In this document: one piece after another, positions 53,951-62,884 of the stretch
Layout of the letters: each line of letters opens with the position of its first letter
Numbering within the stretch: position 1 is the first letter of the stretch
DNA from: Hyphomonadaceae bacterium UBA7672
Lineage (GTDB): Bacteria > Pseudomonadota > Alphaproteobacteria > Caulobacterales > Hyphomonadaceae
Direction: 5' to 3'
Assembly (NCBI GenBank): GCA_002483135.1
Contig: DLHI01000010.1
Span: forward strand, 71,033 to 135,032
DNA: 64,000 nt
Program-made: the position numbers and the translations under genes
Notes under the pieces: generated by a model
The model's database searches: none
What the model was told of the DNA's origin: nothing
The model's input: the letters and a program-made list of their open reading frames with translations, nothing else

Positions 53951-54151
53951 TCAGCCGCCAGTCTCGTCTGGTGCGACATGAACCTGCGGCGAACCGCACG
54001 CGTTGCAGCGCAGGACCGAGTTCGGCGGATTGTGCCGGTTCACCGCCAAGCCGACGAACCCCAACGTGGTGAAGCTCCAGTCGCGCTGGCCGTTCTCATT
54101 CAGCCATAGATGGCCAGTCTGCCCGCAAGTACGGCAGCGCAGGCTGAACAT
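53951..54151 (-). CDS. small zinc-ribbon protein
   Basis: 66 residues from ATG 54151; a TTG at 54199 would add 16. It has two CxxC knuckles, LRCRTCGQTG and LRCNACGSPQVHV, 40 residues apart, as in small zinc ribbons, with an aromatic, basic middle. The function is unknown. It lies alone between two plus-strand genes, and support is limited to the motif spacing. Confidence 0.5.
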   Translation of the reverse strand: MFSLRCRTCGQTGHLWLNENGQRDWSFTTLGFVGLAVNRHNPPNSVLRCNACGSPQVHVAPDETGG

Positions 54152-54294
54152 CTGATGCGTGCGTGTCGACACCGGGCCGGGACACCGGAAAGAATCCAAC
54201 CCTCTAAGGGTGGGAAATGTGCCGGCGGCGCGATTTGATCCGGATCAAAGTCGCACAATGACATTCTTGAGGTTTTCGCGTTAGCCTTCCCGCA

Positions 54295-55422
54295 ATGGAT
54301 ACTTTCGAGGCAGATGCGGTGGTGATCGGCGCGGGGGCTGTGGGGCTTGCCTGCGCCCGCGCGCTTGCGCTCAGGGGTAGGGAAGTGCTGGTTTTGGAGG
54401 CGGCCAGCGCCATCGCGACCGAGACCTCCTCCCGCAATTCCGAGGTCATCCACGCTGGTCTGTACTACACTACGGGTTCGCTAAAGGCGCGGCTCTGCGT
54501 CGAGGGCCGCCGAAAGCTATACGCTTATTGCGCCGCGCACGGCGTCGAGGCGCATCGTTGCGGGAAGCTCGTCGTCGCCGTCGATGACGAGGAAGCTGCT
54601 GCCACGCCCGCCCTCCTGAAGCGCGCGCTGGCCAACGGAGTTGAAGATTGCCGCCTGGTGGATGGCGCCGAGGCACGCCGGCTCGAGCCTGCGCTCAGCC
54701 CTGAAGTGCGTGTGGCGATCCACTCCGAGTCCAGCGGCCTGTTCGACAGCCACGCTTATTTCCTGGCGCTGCAGGGTGAGTTCGAGGATCGTGGCGGCGC
54801 ACTCGTACTCGACACGCCGGTACTGCAGGGCGCCGTTACGTCGAAAGGGATCGATCTCATCACCGGCGGCGCCAGCCCGTCGCGTGTTCAGGCGCGCACG
54901 GTTATCAACGCTGCTGGCCATCGGGCCTTGCCCATGGCGCGCAGCATCGAAGGCGGCCCAAGCTATGAAGCCTTGCGCATGCACTGGGTGAAGGGATCTT
55001 ACTTCGTGGCAAGCGGCCGCGCCGCGTTCGCCCGCCTGATCTATCCGATGCACAATTCAGCGACCCAGGGTCTGCATCTCGCCATCGATCTTGGCGGCCG
55101 CACGCGCCTCGGCCCTGACGCCGAATGGTTGCCTGATGATGCCGCGCCGCCCTTCGACTATGAAGTCGATCCGGCGCGTGCGCAGCATTTCTATCACGAG
55201 GTGCGCCGCTACTGGCCGGGCTTGAAGGATGGCGCGCTCTCGCCAGACTATTCTGGCGTGCGCCCGAAGATTGTCGCGCGCGGTGCGCCGAGTGCAGACT
55301 TTGTGGTTGATGGTCCCGACAGCCACGGCATACGCGGACTCGTGAATCTGATCGCAATCGAGAGTCCGGGCCTCACGAGCTCGCTTGCGCTTGGCGAACT
55401 CGTCGCCGACCTGACAGCCTGA
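54295..55422 (+). CDS. FAD-dependent oxidoreductase, LhgO-like
   Basis: A 375-residue DAO-family protein with the dinucleotide motif VVIGAGAVGLACARALALRG at residues 8-27, TSSRNSEVIHAGLYYTTGSLKARLCVEG typical of the L-2-hydroxyglutarate oxidase group, GHRALPMARSI and the closing IAIESPGLTSSLALGE. It would oxidise an L-2-hydroxy acid with electrons passed to quinone or oxygen. The substrate is inferred from the family. Confidence 0.85.
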   Translation: MDTFEADAVVIGAGAVGLACARALALRGREVLVLEAASAIATETSSRNSEVIHAGLYYTTGSLKARLCVEGRRKLYAYCAAHGVEAHRCGKLVVAVDDEEAAATPALLKRALANGVEDCRLVDGAEARRLEPALSPEVRVAIHSESSGLFDSHAYFLALQGEFEDRGGALVLDTPVLQGAVTSKGIDLITGGASPSRVQARTVINAAGHRALPMARSIEGGPSYEALRMHWVKGSYFVASGRAAFARLIYPMHNSATQGLHLAIDLGGRTRLGPDAEWLPDDAAPPFDYEVDPARAQHFYHEVRRYWPGLKDGALSPDYSGVRPKIVARGAPSADFVVDGPDSHGIRGLVNLIAIESPGLTSSLALGELVADLTA

Positions 55423-55553
55423 GGCCGCTTACCGCTAGCGTGCTACATACCTCGTGACACCGCTATCCCGATTGCGTTGGCGCTGATGCGGTGCGAATAT
55501 GATGTATCAGACAAGAGTGCGGGCCCGACCCCCCAACCCAGGGCCCAAACAGG

Positions 55554-55581
55554 GAGAGGCGCCGGTAACACGGCGCCTCTC
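55554..55581. terminator. strong hairpin, probable terminator
   Basis: An 11-bp perfect stem (GAGAGGCGCCG at 55554-55564, CGGCGCCTCTC at 55571-55581) with loop GTAACA, followed on the plus strand by TTTGCTT. It could end the oxidoreductase transcript on the plus strand, or the tRNA transcript on the minus strand. Confidence 0.65.
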
Positions 55582-55656
55582 TTTGCTTCAGCGAAGAGAA
55601 TGGCTTCAGCGAAGAGAAGGCGCCCCCACGGAGTTCGTTAGTCTTGTTGGAGGGGG

Positions 55657-55733
55657 TGGTAGTGGGACCCGGAATCGAACCGGGGACCTCAGGATTATGA
55701 GTCCTGCGCTCTAACCGGCTGAGCTATCCCACC
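55657..55733 (-). tRNA. tRNA with CAT anticodon (tRNA-Met elongator or tRNA-Ile2)
   Basis: A 77-base cloverleaf on the minus strand with encoded CCA: acceptor GGTGGGA/TCCCACT, D-arm AGCTCAGCCGGTTAGAGC, anticodon loop CTCATAA and T-arm CCGGTTCGATTCCGG. CAT may be elongator Met or lysidine-modified Ile; elongator Met is the more likely reading, but the two cannot be separated with certainty by eye. Confidence 0.92.
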
Positions 55734-55807
55734 GCAGCCATGAGGCGCAGGGGTATACGTTCACCCGCGACCCAACGCAAGGCGGGTATGAACCGCCCGG
55801 AAATTCC

Positions 55808-56146
55808 CTATTTCACAAGGAATTTGTCGCGCTTTTCGCCCTTGCGCTCCAGCGTGCGCAGCCATTTCGGCGTCGGTCCGCGGCCGGTATAGGTCTCGCC
55901 ATTGGGGCCGACATATTTGGGTTTCAGCTTCATGCCCTTGTCCGAACGCTGCCGGCGGCTTCCCGGCGCCTTGCCTATCAGCTCGTCAAGGCTGAACCCC
56001 TCCGCGCTCGCCAGCGCTTTCAGCTTGTTCAGCGCTTCGGCCTTAGCGTCTTCCTTGCGCGCCGCGATCGCCTTCTGCACCCGCGCAGCAAGCTCGTTGA
56101 GATCGGCCAGGGAAAGATTGTCGATGTTGGGAAGCTTGGACGCCAT
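55808..56146 (-). CDS. H-NS family nucleoid protein
   Basis: A 112-residue protein with an N-terminal coiled-coil oligomerisation part (LSLADLNELAARVQKAIAARKED) and a C-terminal DNA-binding domain ending YVGPNGETYTGRGPTPKWL, the alphaproteobacterial version of the H-NS (T/S)WTGxGRxP motif. Such proteins bind AT-rich and foreign DNA, and could in principle silence islands like the one upstream. ATG 56146 (MASKLPN) is preferred over 56176. Confidence 0.88.
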   Translation of the reverse strand: MASKLPNIDNLSLADLNELAARVQKAIAARKEDAKAEALNKLKALASAEGFSLDELIGKAPGSRRQRSDKGMKLKPKYVGPNGETYTGRGPTPKWLRTLERKGEKRDKFLVK

Positions 56147-56266
56147 TGCCAGTCCTTGTATTCTTGCAAGACTCAAACGGAATGCTCCAACCCGCGCTGC
56201 GATTATACCTCCGCGTCGCTATTGTCTAAACAAATAAATCTGTCGCCAGTGTTGGCGACCAAGTGT

Positions 56267-57106
56267 TCAGCCAAGCCTGCGCGCATGCCAGGCGACATGC
56301 TGATCGATAAAGCTCGCCATGAAGAAATAGGAATGATCGTAGCCGTGGTGCATGCGCAGCGTCAGCTTCTGTCCCGCATCCCGGCACGCCTGTTCCAGCA
56401 GCTCCGGCTTCAACTGTTCGGCAAGGAAGGGATCGGCCAGCCCCTGGTCGACAAGAATGTCGTCGAAATATCCGTGGGCCAGTCCCTCGCGCAGCACTTC
56501 GCACGCGTCATGCCCTCGCCACGCCGCGCGATCACTCCCCAGATAGGCGGTGAAGGCCTTCTCACCCCACGGACAATTCATCGGCGAAGAGATCGGCGCA
56601 AACGCCGACACCGACCTGAACAGGTCGGTGTGGCGCAGCGCCAGCGTCAACGCGCCATGCCCGCCCATCGAGTGGCCTGAAATGCCAAGCCGCACGGGAT
56701 CCGCCGGAAAGGCCGAGCGAACCATCGGGACAAGGTCATCGACAATAAACGACTCCATCCTGAAATGCTGCGCCCACGGATCCTGTGTCGCATCGAGATA
56801 GAAGCCCGCCCCTTGTCCAAGGTCATACGCCGGGTCATCCGCCACATCCTGCCCGCGCGGAGACGTATCCGGCGCAACGATCATCACGCCATGCGCAGCG
56901 GCCGCGGGATAGGCGCCGGCTTTTGTCGTGAAATTGTCTTCGGTGCAGGTGAGCCCCGACAACCACAGCAGAACGGGAAACGGTCCGGGTCCTTCAGGCG
57001 TGAAGACGCTGAACGTCATTGGCGTGCCTGTCGCCGCGCTCTGCATGCGGCAATAGCGGAGCTCGCCGTCGCATACCCGGTGCGTCTTTACAGTTTCGAA
57101 TGTCAC
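56267..57106 (-). CDS. fghA: S-formylglutathione hydrolase
   Basis: A 279-residue esterase-D-family hydrolase with nucleophile GHSMGGHGAL, LSGLTCTEDNF near the oxyanion site and the closing HHGYDHSYFFMASF that supplies the His. It hydrolyses S-formylglutathione to formate and glutathione, the second step of formaldehyde detoxification. GTG 57106 with GGAGG just upstream gives the usual family length, whereas a frame open to 57187 has no support. The first enzyme of the pathway is at 58643, two genes away. Confidence 0.93.
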   Translation of the reverse strand: MTFETVKTHRVCDGELRYCRMQSAATGTPMTFSVFTPEGPGPFPVLLWLSGLTCTEDNFTTKAGAYPAAAAHGVMIVAPDTSPRGQDVADDPAYDLGQGAGFYLDATQDPWAQHFRMESFIVDDLVPMVRSAFPADPVRLGISGHSMGGHGALTLALRHTDLFRSVSAFAPISSPMNCPWGEKAFTAYLGSDRAAWRGHDACEVLREGLAHGYFDDILVDQGLADPFLAEQLKPELLEQACRDAGQKLTLRMHHGYDHSYFFMASFIDQHVAWHARRLG

Positions 57107-57214
57107 AGCGCCTCCAGCGATGCCATTGGCGGCGGGGGCAGAGCGCCCGCCTTGCGCGTGGCATATCAGGGGGGCGCAGCATGACAACCCGGCCTGACCA
57201 GGCGCGGGTCGTAC

Positions 57215-57655
57215 TCAGCCAGTCCGTAGGCTGCCGTCGTCGCCGCGGTGAACAATCTCGAAGCGGCCCCGCGAGGACATCATCCACACCGAGCCTTCGT
57301 TGCCGCTGGCTTCGAACAGGCCGACGCCGCATGCCTGCGCCGAGCGCCGTGCGCGATAGAGGGCAGGGCCCGATGAATCCCAGTGGAAGCTTGCTTGCAC
57401 GATGCTTTGCGTGAAGCTGTAAATCGCTACGCGCGTCGCCGCCGGATCGTCTTCGTCAAGTGCATGCGGATCGCGCCGGCCGGGGAATCCTTGCGCCATG
57501 TCGCGATGCCAGCTGCGCAATTGCGGCGTCGTCCGCGATGCGTCGCCGCCCGTCCCGACGTTCGCGTCGCGAAACGCGCGGCTCACCCAGTCGAGAAAGT
57601 CGTACCTGTCGCGCGGAGCAGCGAAGAGATCGAAGGCAAAAAGATCGTAGGCCAA
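57215..57655 (-). CDS. uncharacterised protein
   Basis: 146 residues starting at TTG. The composition is protein-like, with aromatic residues (YDLFAFDLF, FLDWVSRAF, WHRDMAQGF, ASFHWDSSG) and no signal or membrane helix. I recognise no family. It lies on the same strand between the genes of the formaldehyde pathway, which may mean a shared transcript but not a shared function. Confidence 0.55.
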   Translation of the reverse strand: MAYDLFAFDLFAAPRDRYDFLDWVSRAFRDANVGTGGDASRTTPQLRSWHRDMAQGFPGRRDPHALDEDDPAATRVAIYSFTQSIVQASFHWDSSGPALYRARRSAQACGVGLFEASGNEGSVWMMSSRGRFEIVHRGDDGSLRTG

Positions 57656-57817
57656 GACTGTCCATCCGATTGGGAGACGATGTTGCAGTCGCCGGCCTGG
57701 CGCCTGTGGAGCGCACGCCTCGAACCCTCACAGAAACCATGGTTTCGTTAAGGCTTCCGGAAACGGGTCAGGAAGATTTGCTGGATCGGGGCGGCGGGAG
57801 GTCTCAGCCAGACCGCA

Positions 57818-58558
57818 TTATGTTGTGCGGAACAGGAACCAGCCATACCCCACATCCTCCACCCAGATGTATTCCGACGGGCTTATCACAGGCGGGCCGG
57901 CCGGGCCGGGTTTGATGAAGCCGACAGTGTTGTCGAGCGTGCCCCCGATGATGACACGGACTTCGCCTGTCATCTCCTCCACCATGCTGACGCCGAGCTG
58001 CTTCAGGTCAGCGACGAGAGCGGGGTCGACCTTCGCACTTGGTGATGCCGCCGTCAGCCGTGCGAATTTCTCCTGATTGGCCGCAAACCACGCGCGGAGC
58101 TGAGCGTCAGATGCGAGTGTCAGTTCGAGGTTGAGCTTCTCGACCTGCTCCTTGGCTGAGAGGATCGGACGCTTCTTCATCTCGGCAAGCAGCATCTGGT
58201 CCATGCCGGAGAGCGCCATGGCGCGGTAAGATGAAACCGCCCAGCCTGCAGCTGCCTTCTCGAGATAGAAATAGGCGTCGGCCTCCTCGCCTGCGCCGCC
58301 ACGCAACACAATCCGCGCGACAGCGAGGGTAGGGCTCACTACGGTCAACCGGTCGGCGGCTGACAAGGCGCTCTTGGCGTCGGTCGCAAAGCGTTTTGCC
58401 TCGCCCGTCAGGATGGCTTGGCCTTCGGCCGTCGTGAGTTTCCCGGCATTGGCGAGTTCAACAAAGCGCGCGATCGTCGCCTCGGGGCTTGCCTGTGCAA
58501 CGGCCATCGGAGTCGCAATGCAGACAGCTGCAGCAGCGAACAGTGTGCGGAAGTTCAC
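57818..58558 (-). CDS. uncharacterised secreted protein
   Basis: 246 residues from GTG, with a signal peptide ending AVAQA. The mature part starts PEATIARFVELANAGKLTTAEGQAIL, helical and reminiscent of small periplasmic stress proteins, and ends WVEDVGYGWFLFRT. There are no catalytic or metal motifs. It lies between fghA and the class III alcohol dehydrogenase on the same strand. Confidence 0.6.
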   Translation of the reverse strand: MNFRTLFAAAAVCIATPMAVAQASPEATIARFVELANAGKLTTAEGQAILTGEAKRFATDAKSALSAADRLTVVSPTLAVARIVLRGGAGEEADAYFYLEKAAAGWAVSSYRAMALSGMDQMLLAEMKKRPILSAKEQVEKLNLELTLASDAQLRAWFAANQEKFARLTAASPSAKVDPALVADLKQLGVSMVEEMTGEVRVIIGGTLDNTVGFIKPGPAGPPVISPSEYIWVEDVGYGWFLFRTT

Positions 58559-58642
58559 ATTGCGGTCATCCTGTCTACCTTGCCCCGCCGCTCCGGCTAA
58601 GTCGGCGACGTGAAGAACCGGCGGCCAAATCCGACGATCAAA

Positions 58643-59752
58643 CTAGAATACCACCACGCTCCGGATGCTCTCGCCCGCGTGCATCAGGTCAAAACCCTTG
58701 TTGATGTCTTCGAGCTTCAGCACGTGCGTGATCATCGGGTCGATCTCGATTTTGCCGTCCATGTACCAGTCGACAATCTTTGGAACATCCGTCCGGCCGC
58801 GCGCGCCGCCGAAGGCCGAGCCTTTCCACACACGGCCGGTCACCAACTGGAACGGCCGCGTCGAGATTTCCTTCCCGGCCTCTGCCACACCGATGATGAT
58901 GCTCTCGCCCCATCCGCGATGGCACGCCTCCAGCGCCTGGCGCATCACCTTGGTGTTGCCTGTGCAGTCGAACGTGTAGTCCGCCCCGCCATCTGTCAGC
59001 GCCACGAGGTGGGCGACCAGATCGGTGGTGACATGCGAGGGATTGACGAAGTGCGTCATGCCGAAGCGTTCGCCCCACTCGCGCTTGGACGGGTTGATGT
59101 CGACGCCGATGATCTTGTCGGCGCCCACCATCTTGAGCCCCTGGATCACGTTGAGGCCAATGCCGCCCAGGCCAAACACGATGCAGTTCGAGCCGGGCTC
59201 CACCTTCGCGGTCTTCACCACAGCGCCTACGCCCGTGGTGACGCCGCAACCGATGTAGCAGGCCTTGTCGAACGGTGCGTCCTCGCGGATCTTCGCGAGC
59301 GCGATCTCGGGCAGGACGGTGTAATTCGAAAACGTCGAGCAACCCATGTAGTGATAGACGGTCTGGCCCTTGTAGCTGAAGCGGCTGGTGCCATCGGGCA
59401 TCAGGCCCTTGCCCTGCGTCGCGCGGATCGACGTGCAGAGATTGGTCTTCTGCGAGAGACAGCTTTTGCACTGCCGGCATTCGGGCGTGTAGAGCGGGAT
59501 CACATGGTCGCCCGGCTTCAGTGACGTGACGCCCACGCCGACTTCCACCACCACGCCCGCGCCTTCATGGCCGAGGATCGACGGGAAGATCCCTTCCGAG
59601 TCGAACCCGTCCAGCGTGTAGGCGTCGGTGTGACAGATTCCAGTCGCCTTGATCTCGACCAGGACCTCGCCCGCCTTGGGCCCTTCAAGATCAAGCTCGA
59701 CGATTTCCAGCGGTTTCTTGGCTTCGAATGCGACGGCGGCGCGGGTTTTCAT
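58643..59752 (-). CDS. frmA: S-(hydroxymethyl)glutathione dehydrogenase / class III ADH
   Basis: A 369-residue zinc alcohol dehydrogenase. Catalytic zinc ligands are in KATGICHTDAY and LGHEGAGVV, the structural zinc is bound by ECRQCKSCLSQKTNLC, and GLGGIGLNV is the NAD-binding motif. It oxidises the glutathione adduct of formaldehyde to S-formylglutathione. Length and motifs match FrmA/AdhC closely. It precedes fghA on the same strand with two uncharacterised genes between. Confidence 0.96.
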   Translation of the reverse strand: MKTRAAVAFEAKKPLEIVELDLEGPKAGEVLVEIKATGICHTDAYTLDGFDSEGIFPSILGHEGAGVVVEVGVGVTSLKPGDHVIPLYTPECRQCKSCLSQKTNLCTSIRATQGKGLMPDGTSRFSYKGQTVYHYMGCSTFSNYTVLPEIALAKIREDAPFDKACYIGCGVTTGVGAVVKTAKVEPGSNCIVFGLGGIGLNVIQGLKMVGADKIIGVDINPSKREWGERFGMTHFVNPSHVTTDLVAHLVALTDGGADYTFDCTGNTKVMRQALEACHRGWGESIIIGVAEAGKEISTRPFQLVTGRVWKGSAFGGARGRTDVPKIVDWYMDGKIEIDPMITHVLKLEDINKGFDLMHAGESIRSVVVF

Positions 59753-59880
59753 AAACTGGAGCTCCGAAAAACTGACGGCAACGGGCCAGCATCCCGCCGC
59801 TAGGTCAAGACTGAAATCGTGACAGCTTCCGCCACGGAGGGAATCGACGCGTACGCGGCGGCTCTGCTTAGACTGCAGGC

Positions 59881-61029
59881 ATGATCAAATCCGGCAAGAG
59901 TCCTTTCTTCACCGCAGAGCACGAAGCCTTCCGCGCTGTCGTGCGCCGCTTCGTGGCGAAGGAGATAGAACCCTTCGCAAGCGAATGGGACGAGGCCGGG
60001 GAATTCCCACGCGAGCTTTATCGCAAGGCGGCGGACATTGGTCTCCTGGGTCTCGGCTTCCCCGAAGCCTTTGGCGGAACCCCGGCCGACCAGTTCATGC
60101 GCATCGTCGTCTCGCAGGAACTGGCGCGCCACGGGGCAGGCGGCGTCAACGCCAGCCTGATGAGCCACGGCATCGGCGCGCCGCCCATCGCCTTTGCAGG
60201 CAGGCCCGAGGTGCAAGCGCGCGTCTTGCCCCAGGTCATCGCGGGCGAGAAGATCTCCGCACTGGCTATCACGGAGCCCAATGCCGGATCGGACGTCGCA
60301 AACCTGCGCACGACCGCGCGGCGCGATGGCGACCACTACATCGTCAATGGCGAGAAGACGTTCATAACCTCCGGCATGCGCGCCGATTATCTCACCGTCG
60401 CGGTGCGCACGGGCGGGGCCGGGCCGGGCGGCGTCAGCCTGCTGCTGATCCCCGGCGACACGCCAGGCCTGTCGCGAACGAAGCTGAAGAAGATGGGCTG
60501 GTGGGCGTCTGATACCGCTACGCTCCACTTCGACAATTGCCGCGTGCCCGCCGAATACCTGCTCGGCGATGAAGGCGGCGGCTTTCCGCTTATCATGCGC
60601 AACTTCAACTCGGAGCGCATGGGCATGTCCGCGTCCTGCGCCGCTTACGCCCGCGTGTGCGTGGACGAGGCGATGGCTTACGCCCAGCAGCGCGAGACAT
60701 TCGGCAAGCCGCTCGCCCAGCATCAGGTGATCCGCCACAAGCTGGTCGACATGATGCAGAAAGTCGTGGCGACGGAATCGATGCTGCTGATGCTGGCCTG
60801 GCGCCTCACGCAAGGCGAAAGCCCCGTGGCCGAAATCTGCATGCTGAAGAACCAGGCGACGCAGACCATGGCTCACTGCGCGTCCGAAGCGGTGCAGATC
60901 TTCGGCGGCGCCGGCTTCATGCGTGGCGCAAAGGTTGAGCGCATCTATCGCGAGGTGAAGGTGAACGCCATCGGCGGCGGCGCAGAAGAGATCATGAAAG
61001 ACCTCGCCAGCCGCCAGATGGGACTGTAG
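59881..61029 (+). CDS. acyl-CoA dehydrogenase
   Basis: A 382-residue protein with the ACAD order of domains: helical N-terminus (HEAFRAVVRRFVAKEIEPF), beta domain with ITEPNAGSDVANLRTTA and YIVNGEKTFITSG, and helical C-terminus with RETFGKPLAQHQVIRHKLVDM and VQIFGGAGFMRG, which contacts FAD. The chain length preference cannot be read. Divergent from frmA across 128 bases. Confidence 0.94.
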   Translation: MIKSGKSPFFTAEHEAFRAVVRRFVAKEIEPFASEWDEAGEFPRELYRKAADIGLLGLGFPEAFGGTPADQFMRIVVSQELARHGAGGVNASLMSHGIGAPPIAFAGRPEVQARVLPQVIAGEKISALAITEPNAGSDVANLRTTARRDGDHYIVNGEKTFITSGMRADYLTVAVRTGGAGPGGVSLLLIPGDTPGLSRTKLKKMGWWASDTATLHFDNCRVPAEYLLGDEGGGFPLIMRNFNSERMGMSASCAAYARVCVDEAMAYAQQRETFGKPLAQHQVIRHKLVDMMQKVVATESMLLMLAWRLTQGESPVAEICMLKNQATQTMAHCASEAVQIFGGAGFMRGAKVERIYREVKVNAIGGGAEEIMKDLASRQMGL

Positions 61030-61031
61030 CG

Positions 61032-61340
61032 CTAGTCACCCTCGCGCATGAAGCACGCTTCATAGGGGCCGCCGGGCATGCCGGTGAGGCGGGTCGCCTC
61101 GTCGACCGGTTCAAGCCGCGGTCCACCGGGCACAAGATCGCCATCCGCTGTCGTCACATCGCGCGTGACACCGCCGGCTGTCACCTCAACTTCGCCCGAG
61201 ATGATCTGGCGCTGCTGGAAGCTCTTCCCGTCATTGCAGTCGAACGTGTAAAGCGGCGACCCATGCCGCGAGCGAAGATCTGCGCCTGTCGAGCAGGCGG
61301 CCGCGGAAAGTAGGCACAGGATCAGGCTGGCAAACCGCAT
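61032..61340 (-). CDS. small lipoprotein
   Basis: A 102-residue protein with lipobox AAAC (Cys about 16) and a short mature part with YTFDCNDGKSFQQRQIISG and a second Cys near the end (YEACFMREGD); the two Cys may form a disulfide. The function is unknown. Convergent with the acyl-CoA dehydrogenase, 2 bases apart. Confidence 0.72.
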   Translation of the reverse strand: MRFASLILCLLSAAACSTGADLRSRHGSPLYTFDCNDGKSFQQRQIISGEVEVTAGGVTRDVTTADGDLVPGGPRLEPVDEATRLTGMPGGPYEACFMREGD

Positions 61341-61493
61341 ATGATTGGCTCCGTAACGCCAATGCGAGGAGACGCTGATCTGCGCTCCTCGGCAAGCTGG
61401 CCTCGGCAGTCGCGGCGACGTGTTCAGCCGGGCCTTGTTTCTGTCCGCAGGGAATGTGAGTAATCGCTCATTCGCTGGACAGGGCTTGCATCC

Positions 61494-62105
61494 ATGAAAC
61501 TCCGTAGCGCCGCTCTACTTGTAACCACCGCCGTCATCCTGACCGCCGCACCTGCGTCGGCGCACTTCATCCTTCTGGCGCCCGATGCGTGGGTGGAGGT
61601 GAACGTCCTCGGAGACCCCCAGAAGGCCGCGCCCTGCGGTACGTCCGACATCACCAAGGGCACTCCCACCGGCAAGGTGACAGCGATGACCGGCGGCGAG
61701 TTGCTGCACATCAAGATCAAGGAAACGATCTATCACCCGGGCTACTATCGCGTCGCGCTGTCGGTGCTTGATCGCAGCGAGCTGCCCGCCGATCCCGTGG
61801 CCGAAACGCGCGAGACGCCGCGTGGTCCCTACTCGGTGTCGGGCAAGATCGATCCGGCGCCCAAGCCGCCCGTCCTGGCCGATGGCCTGTTTGAACATCG
61901 CGAGCGTCCCGCGCCCGACACGTTCTGGGAAACTGACATCAGGCTACCCAACATCAACTGCGACAATTGCACGGTCCAGGTGTTGCAGTTCATGGAAGAG
62001 CACGGCCTGAACAAGGAAGGCGATTTCAGCTATCACCACTGCGCCGACCTGAAGATCACCGCCAATCCGTCGCTGCCGATCGACAAGGCCTGGCCTGGGC
62101 AGTGA
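61494..62105 (+). CDS. secreted copper-monooxygenase-like protein (SCE4755 type)
   Basis: A 203-residue protein with a signal peptide ending ASA. Cleavage leaves His first (HFILLAPDAW), and a second His lies in IYHPGYYRVALSVL, the pair that forms the copper histidine brace of lytic polysaccharide monooxygenases. DNCTVQVLQFMEEHG and SYHHCADLKI near the end are typical of the SCE4755 group of LPMO-like proteins. Activity on polysaccharide is not established for this group. Outside the metal island, so any tie to copper handling is only thematic. Confidence 0.78.
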   Translation: MKLRSAALLVTTAVILTAAPASAHFILLAPDAWVEVNVLGDPQKAAPCGTSDITKGTPTGKVTAMTGGELLHIKIKETIYHPGYYRVALSVLDRSELPADPVAETRETPRGPYSVSGKIDPAPKPPVLADGLFEHRERPAPDTFWETDIRLPNINCDNCTVQVLQFMEEHGLNKEGDFSYHHCADLKITANPSLPIDKAWPGQ

Positions 62106-62106
62106 A

Positions 62107-62793
62107 CTAGTCCAGAAGACCCAACACATCTTCCAGTGACTTGCCGACATGGATCGCACGCGCCCGCGTCTCGTCGTCGGGTTGGATCAGGTCGGGGATC
62201 ATGATGATCATCAGGCCCGCCGCGTGCGCAGAGGCGACTCCTGTAGGCGAGTCCTCGATCGCCAGCACATCGCCTGGCCGATGGCCCAGAATAGTGGACG
62301 CCTTGAGGTACGGCTCGGGATGCGGCTTGCCGTGCGTGACGTCCTCGCGGGTCACCACGCCGTGGAAGCGCCGCGTGAAATCATGCGCGCGGAAATGTTT
62401 CTCCACCCACCCCGGACCGGACGAGGTCGCCAGCGCGAACGGCATCGCCGACGCCTCCAGCCGGTCGAGCAGGGCGGCGACACCGGGCTTCAGCGGCGCA
62501 TGCCTGTCGCCCACGAACTCGCCAACTGTTGTGTAAAATTCCTGCAGCGGAAACGCCTGCCCGAAGTACTCGCGCATCTTCATTTCGCTGTGCTGACGAT
62601 GCCGCCCCACCAGCGACAGGAACTGATCATGCGTGAACGGCACGCCATGCCGGTCTGCCGCCGCCATGTAGGCCTCCAGCACCAGCGCTTCGCTATCGAT
62701 CAGCGTGCCGTCGAGGTCGAAGACCACAGCCTTTGGTGGCCGGGGGAGGCGGATGATTGACGGCGCTGCGTCATGCGGGGGAGGTGTTTTCAT
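62107..62793 (-). CDS. HAD-family phosphatase
   Basis: A 228-residue protein with the HAD motifs in order: FDLDGTLIDSEALV (nucleophile and general acid Asp), LATSSGPGWVEKHF (Thr/Ser), KPHPEPYL (Lys) and AIEDSPTGVASAHAAG (acidic pair). The helical cap in between places it with the beta-phosphoglucomutase or phosphoglycolate-type phosphatases. The substrate is unknown. Its stop lies 2 bases after the stop of the plus-strand gene before it. Confidence 0.9.
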   Translation of the reverse strand: MKTPPPHDAAPSIIRLPRPPKAVVFDLDGTLIDSEALVLEAYMAAADRHGVPFTHDQFLSLVGRHRQHSEMKMREYFGQAFPLQEFYTTVGEFVGDRHAPLKPGVAALLDRLEASAMPFALATSSGPGWVEKHFRAHDFTRRFHGVVTREDVTHGKPHPEPYLKASTILGHRPGDVLAIEDSPTGVASAHAAGLMIIMIPDLIQPDDETRARAIHVGKSLEDVLGLLD

Positions 62794-62884
62794 TTGTGCG
62801 GGAGATCGGTGTTTTGGCTGGCCCGGTCAAGCGGATAGGGGTAGGGAACCGCCAGTAACACGATCTCTACTGGGAGTTGCGCAC

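Noticed and set aside
59800..60876. 358-codon minus-strand frame opposite the acyl-CoA dehydrogenase
   Set aside because: It is a GC-rich shadow; the plus strand has the ACAD motifs in order.
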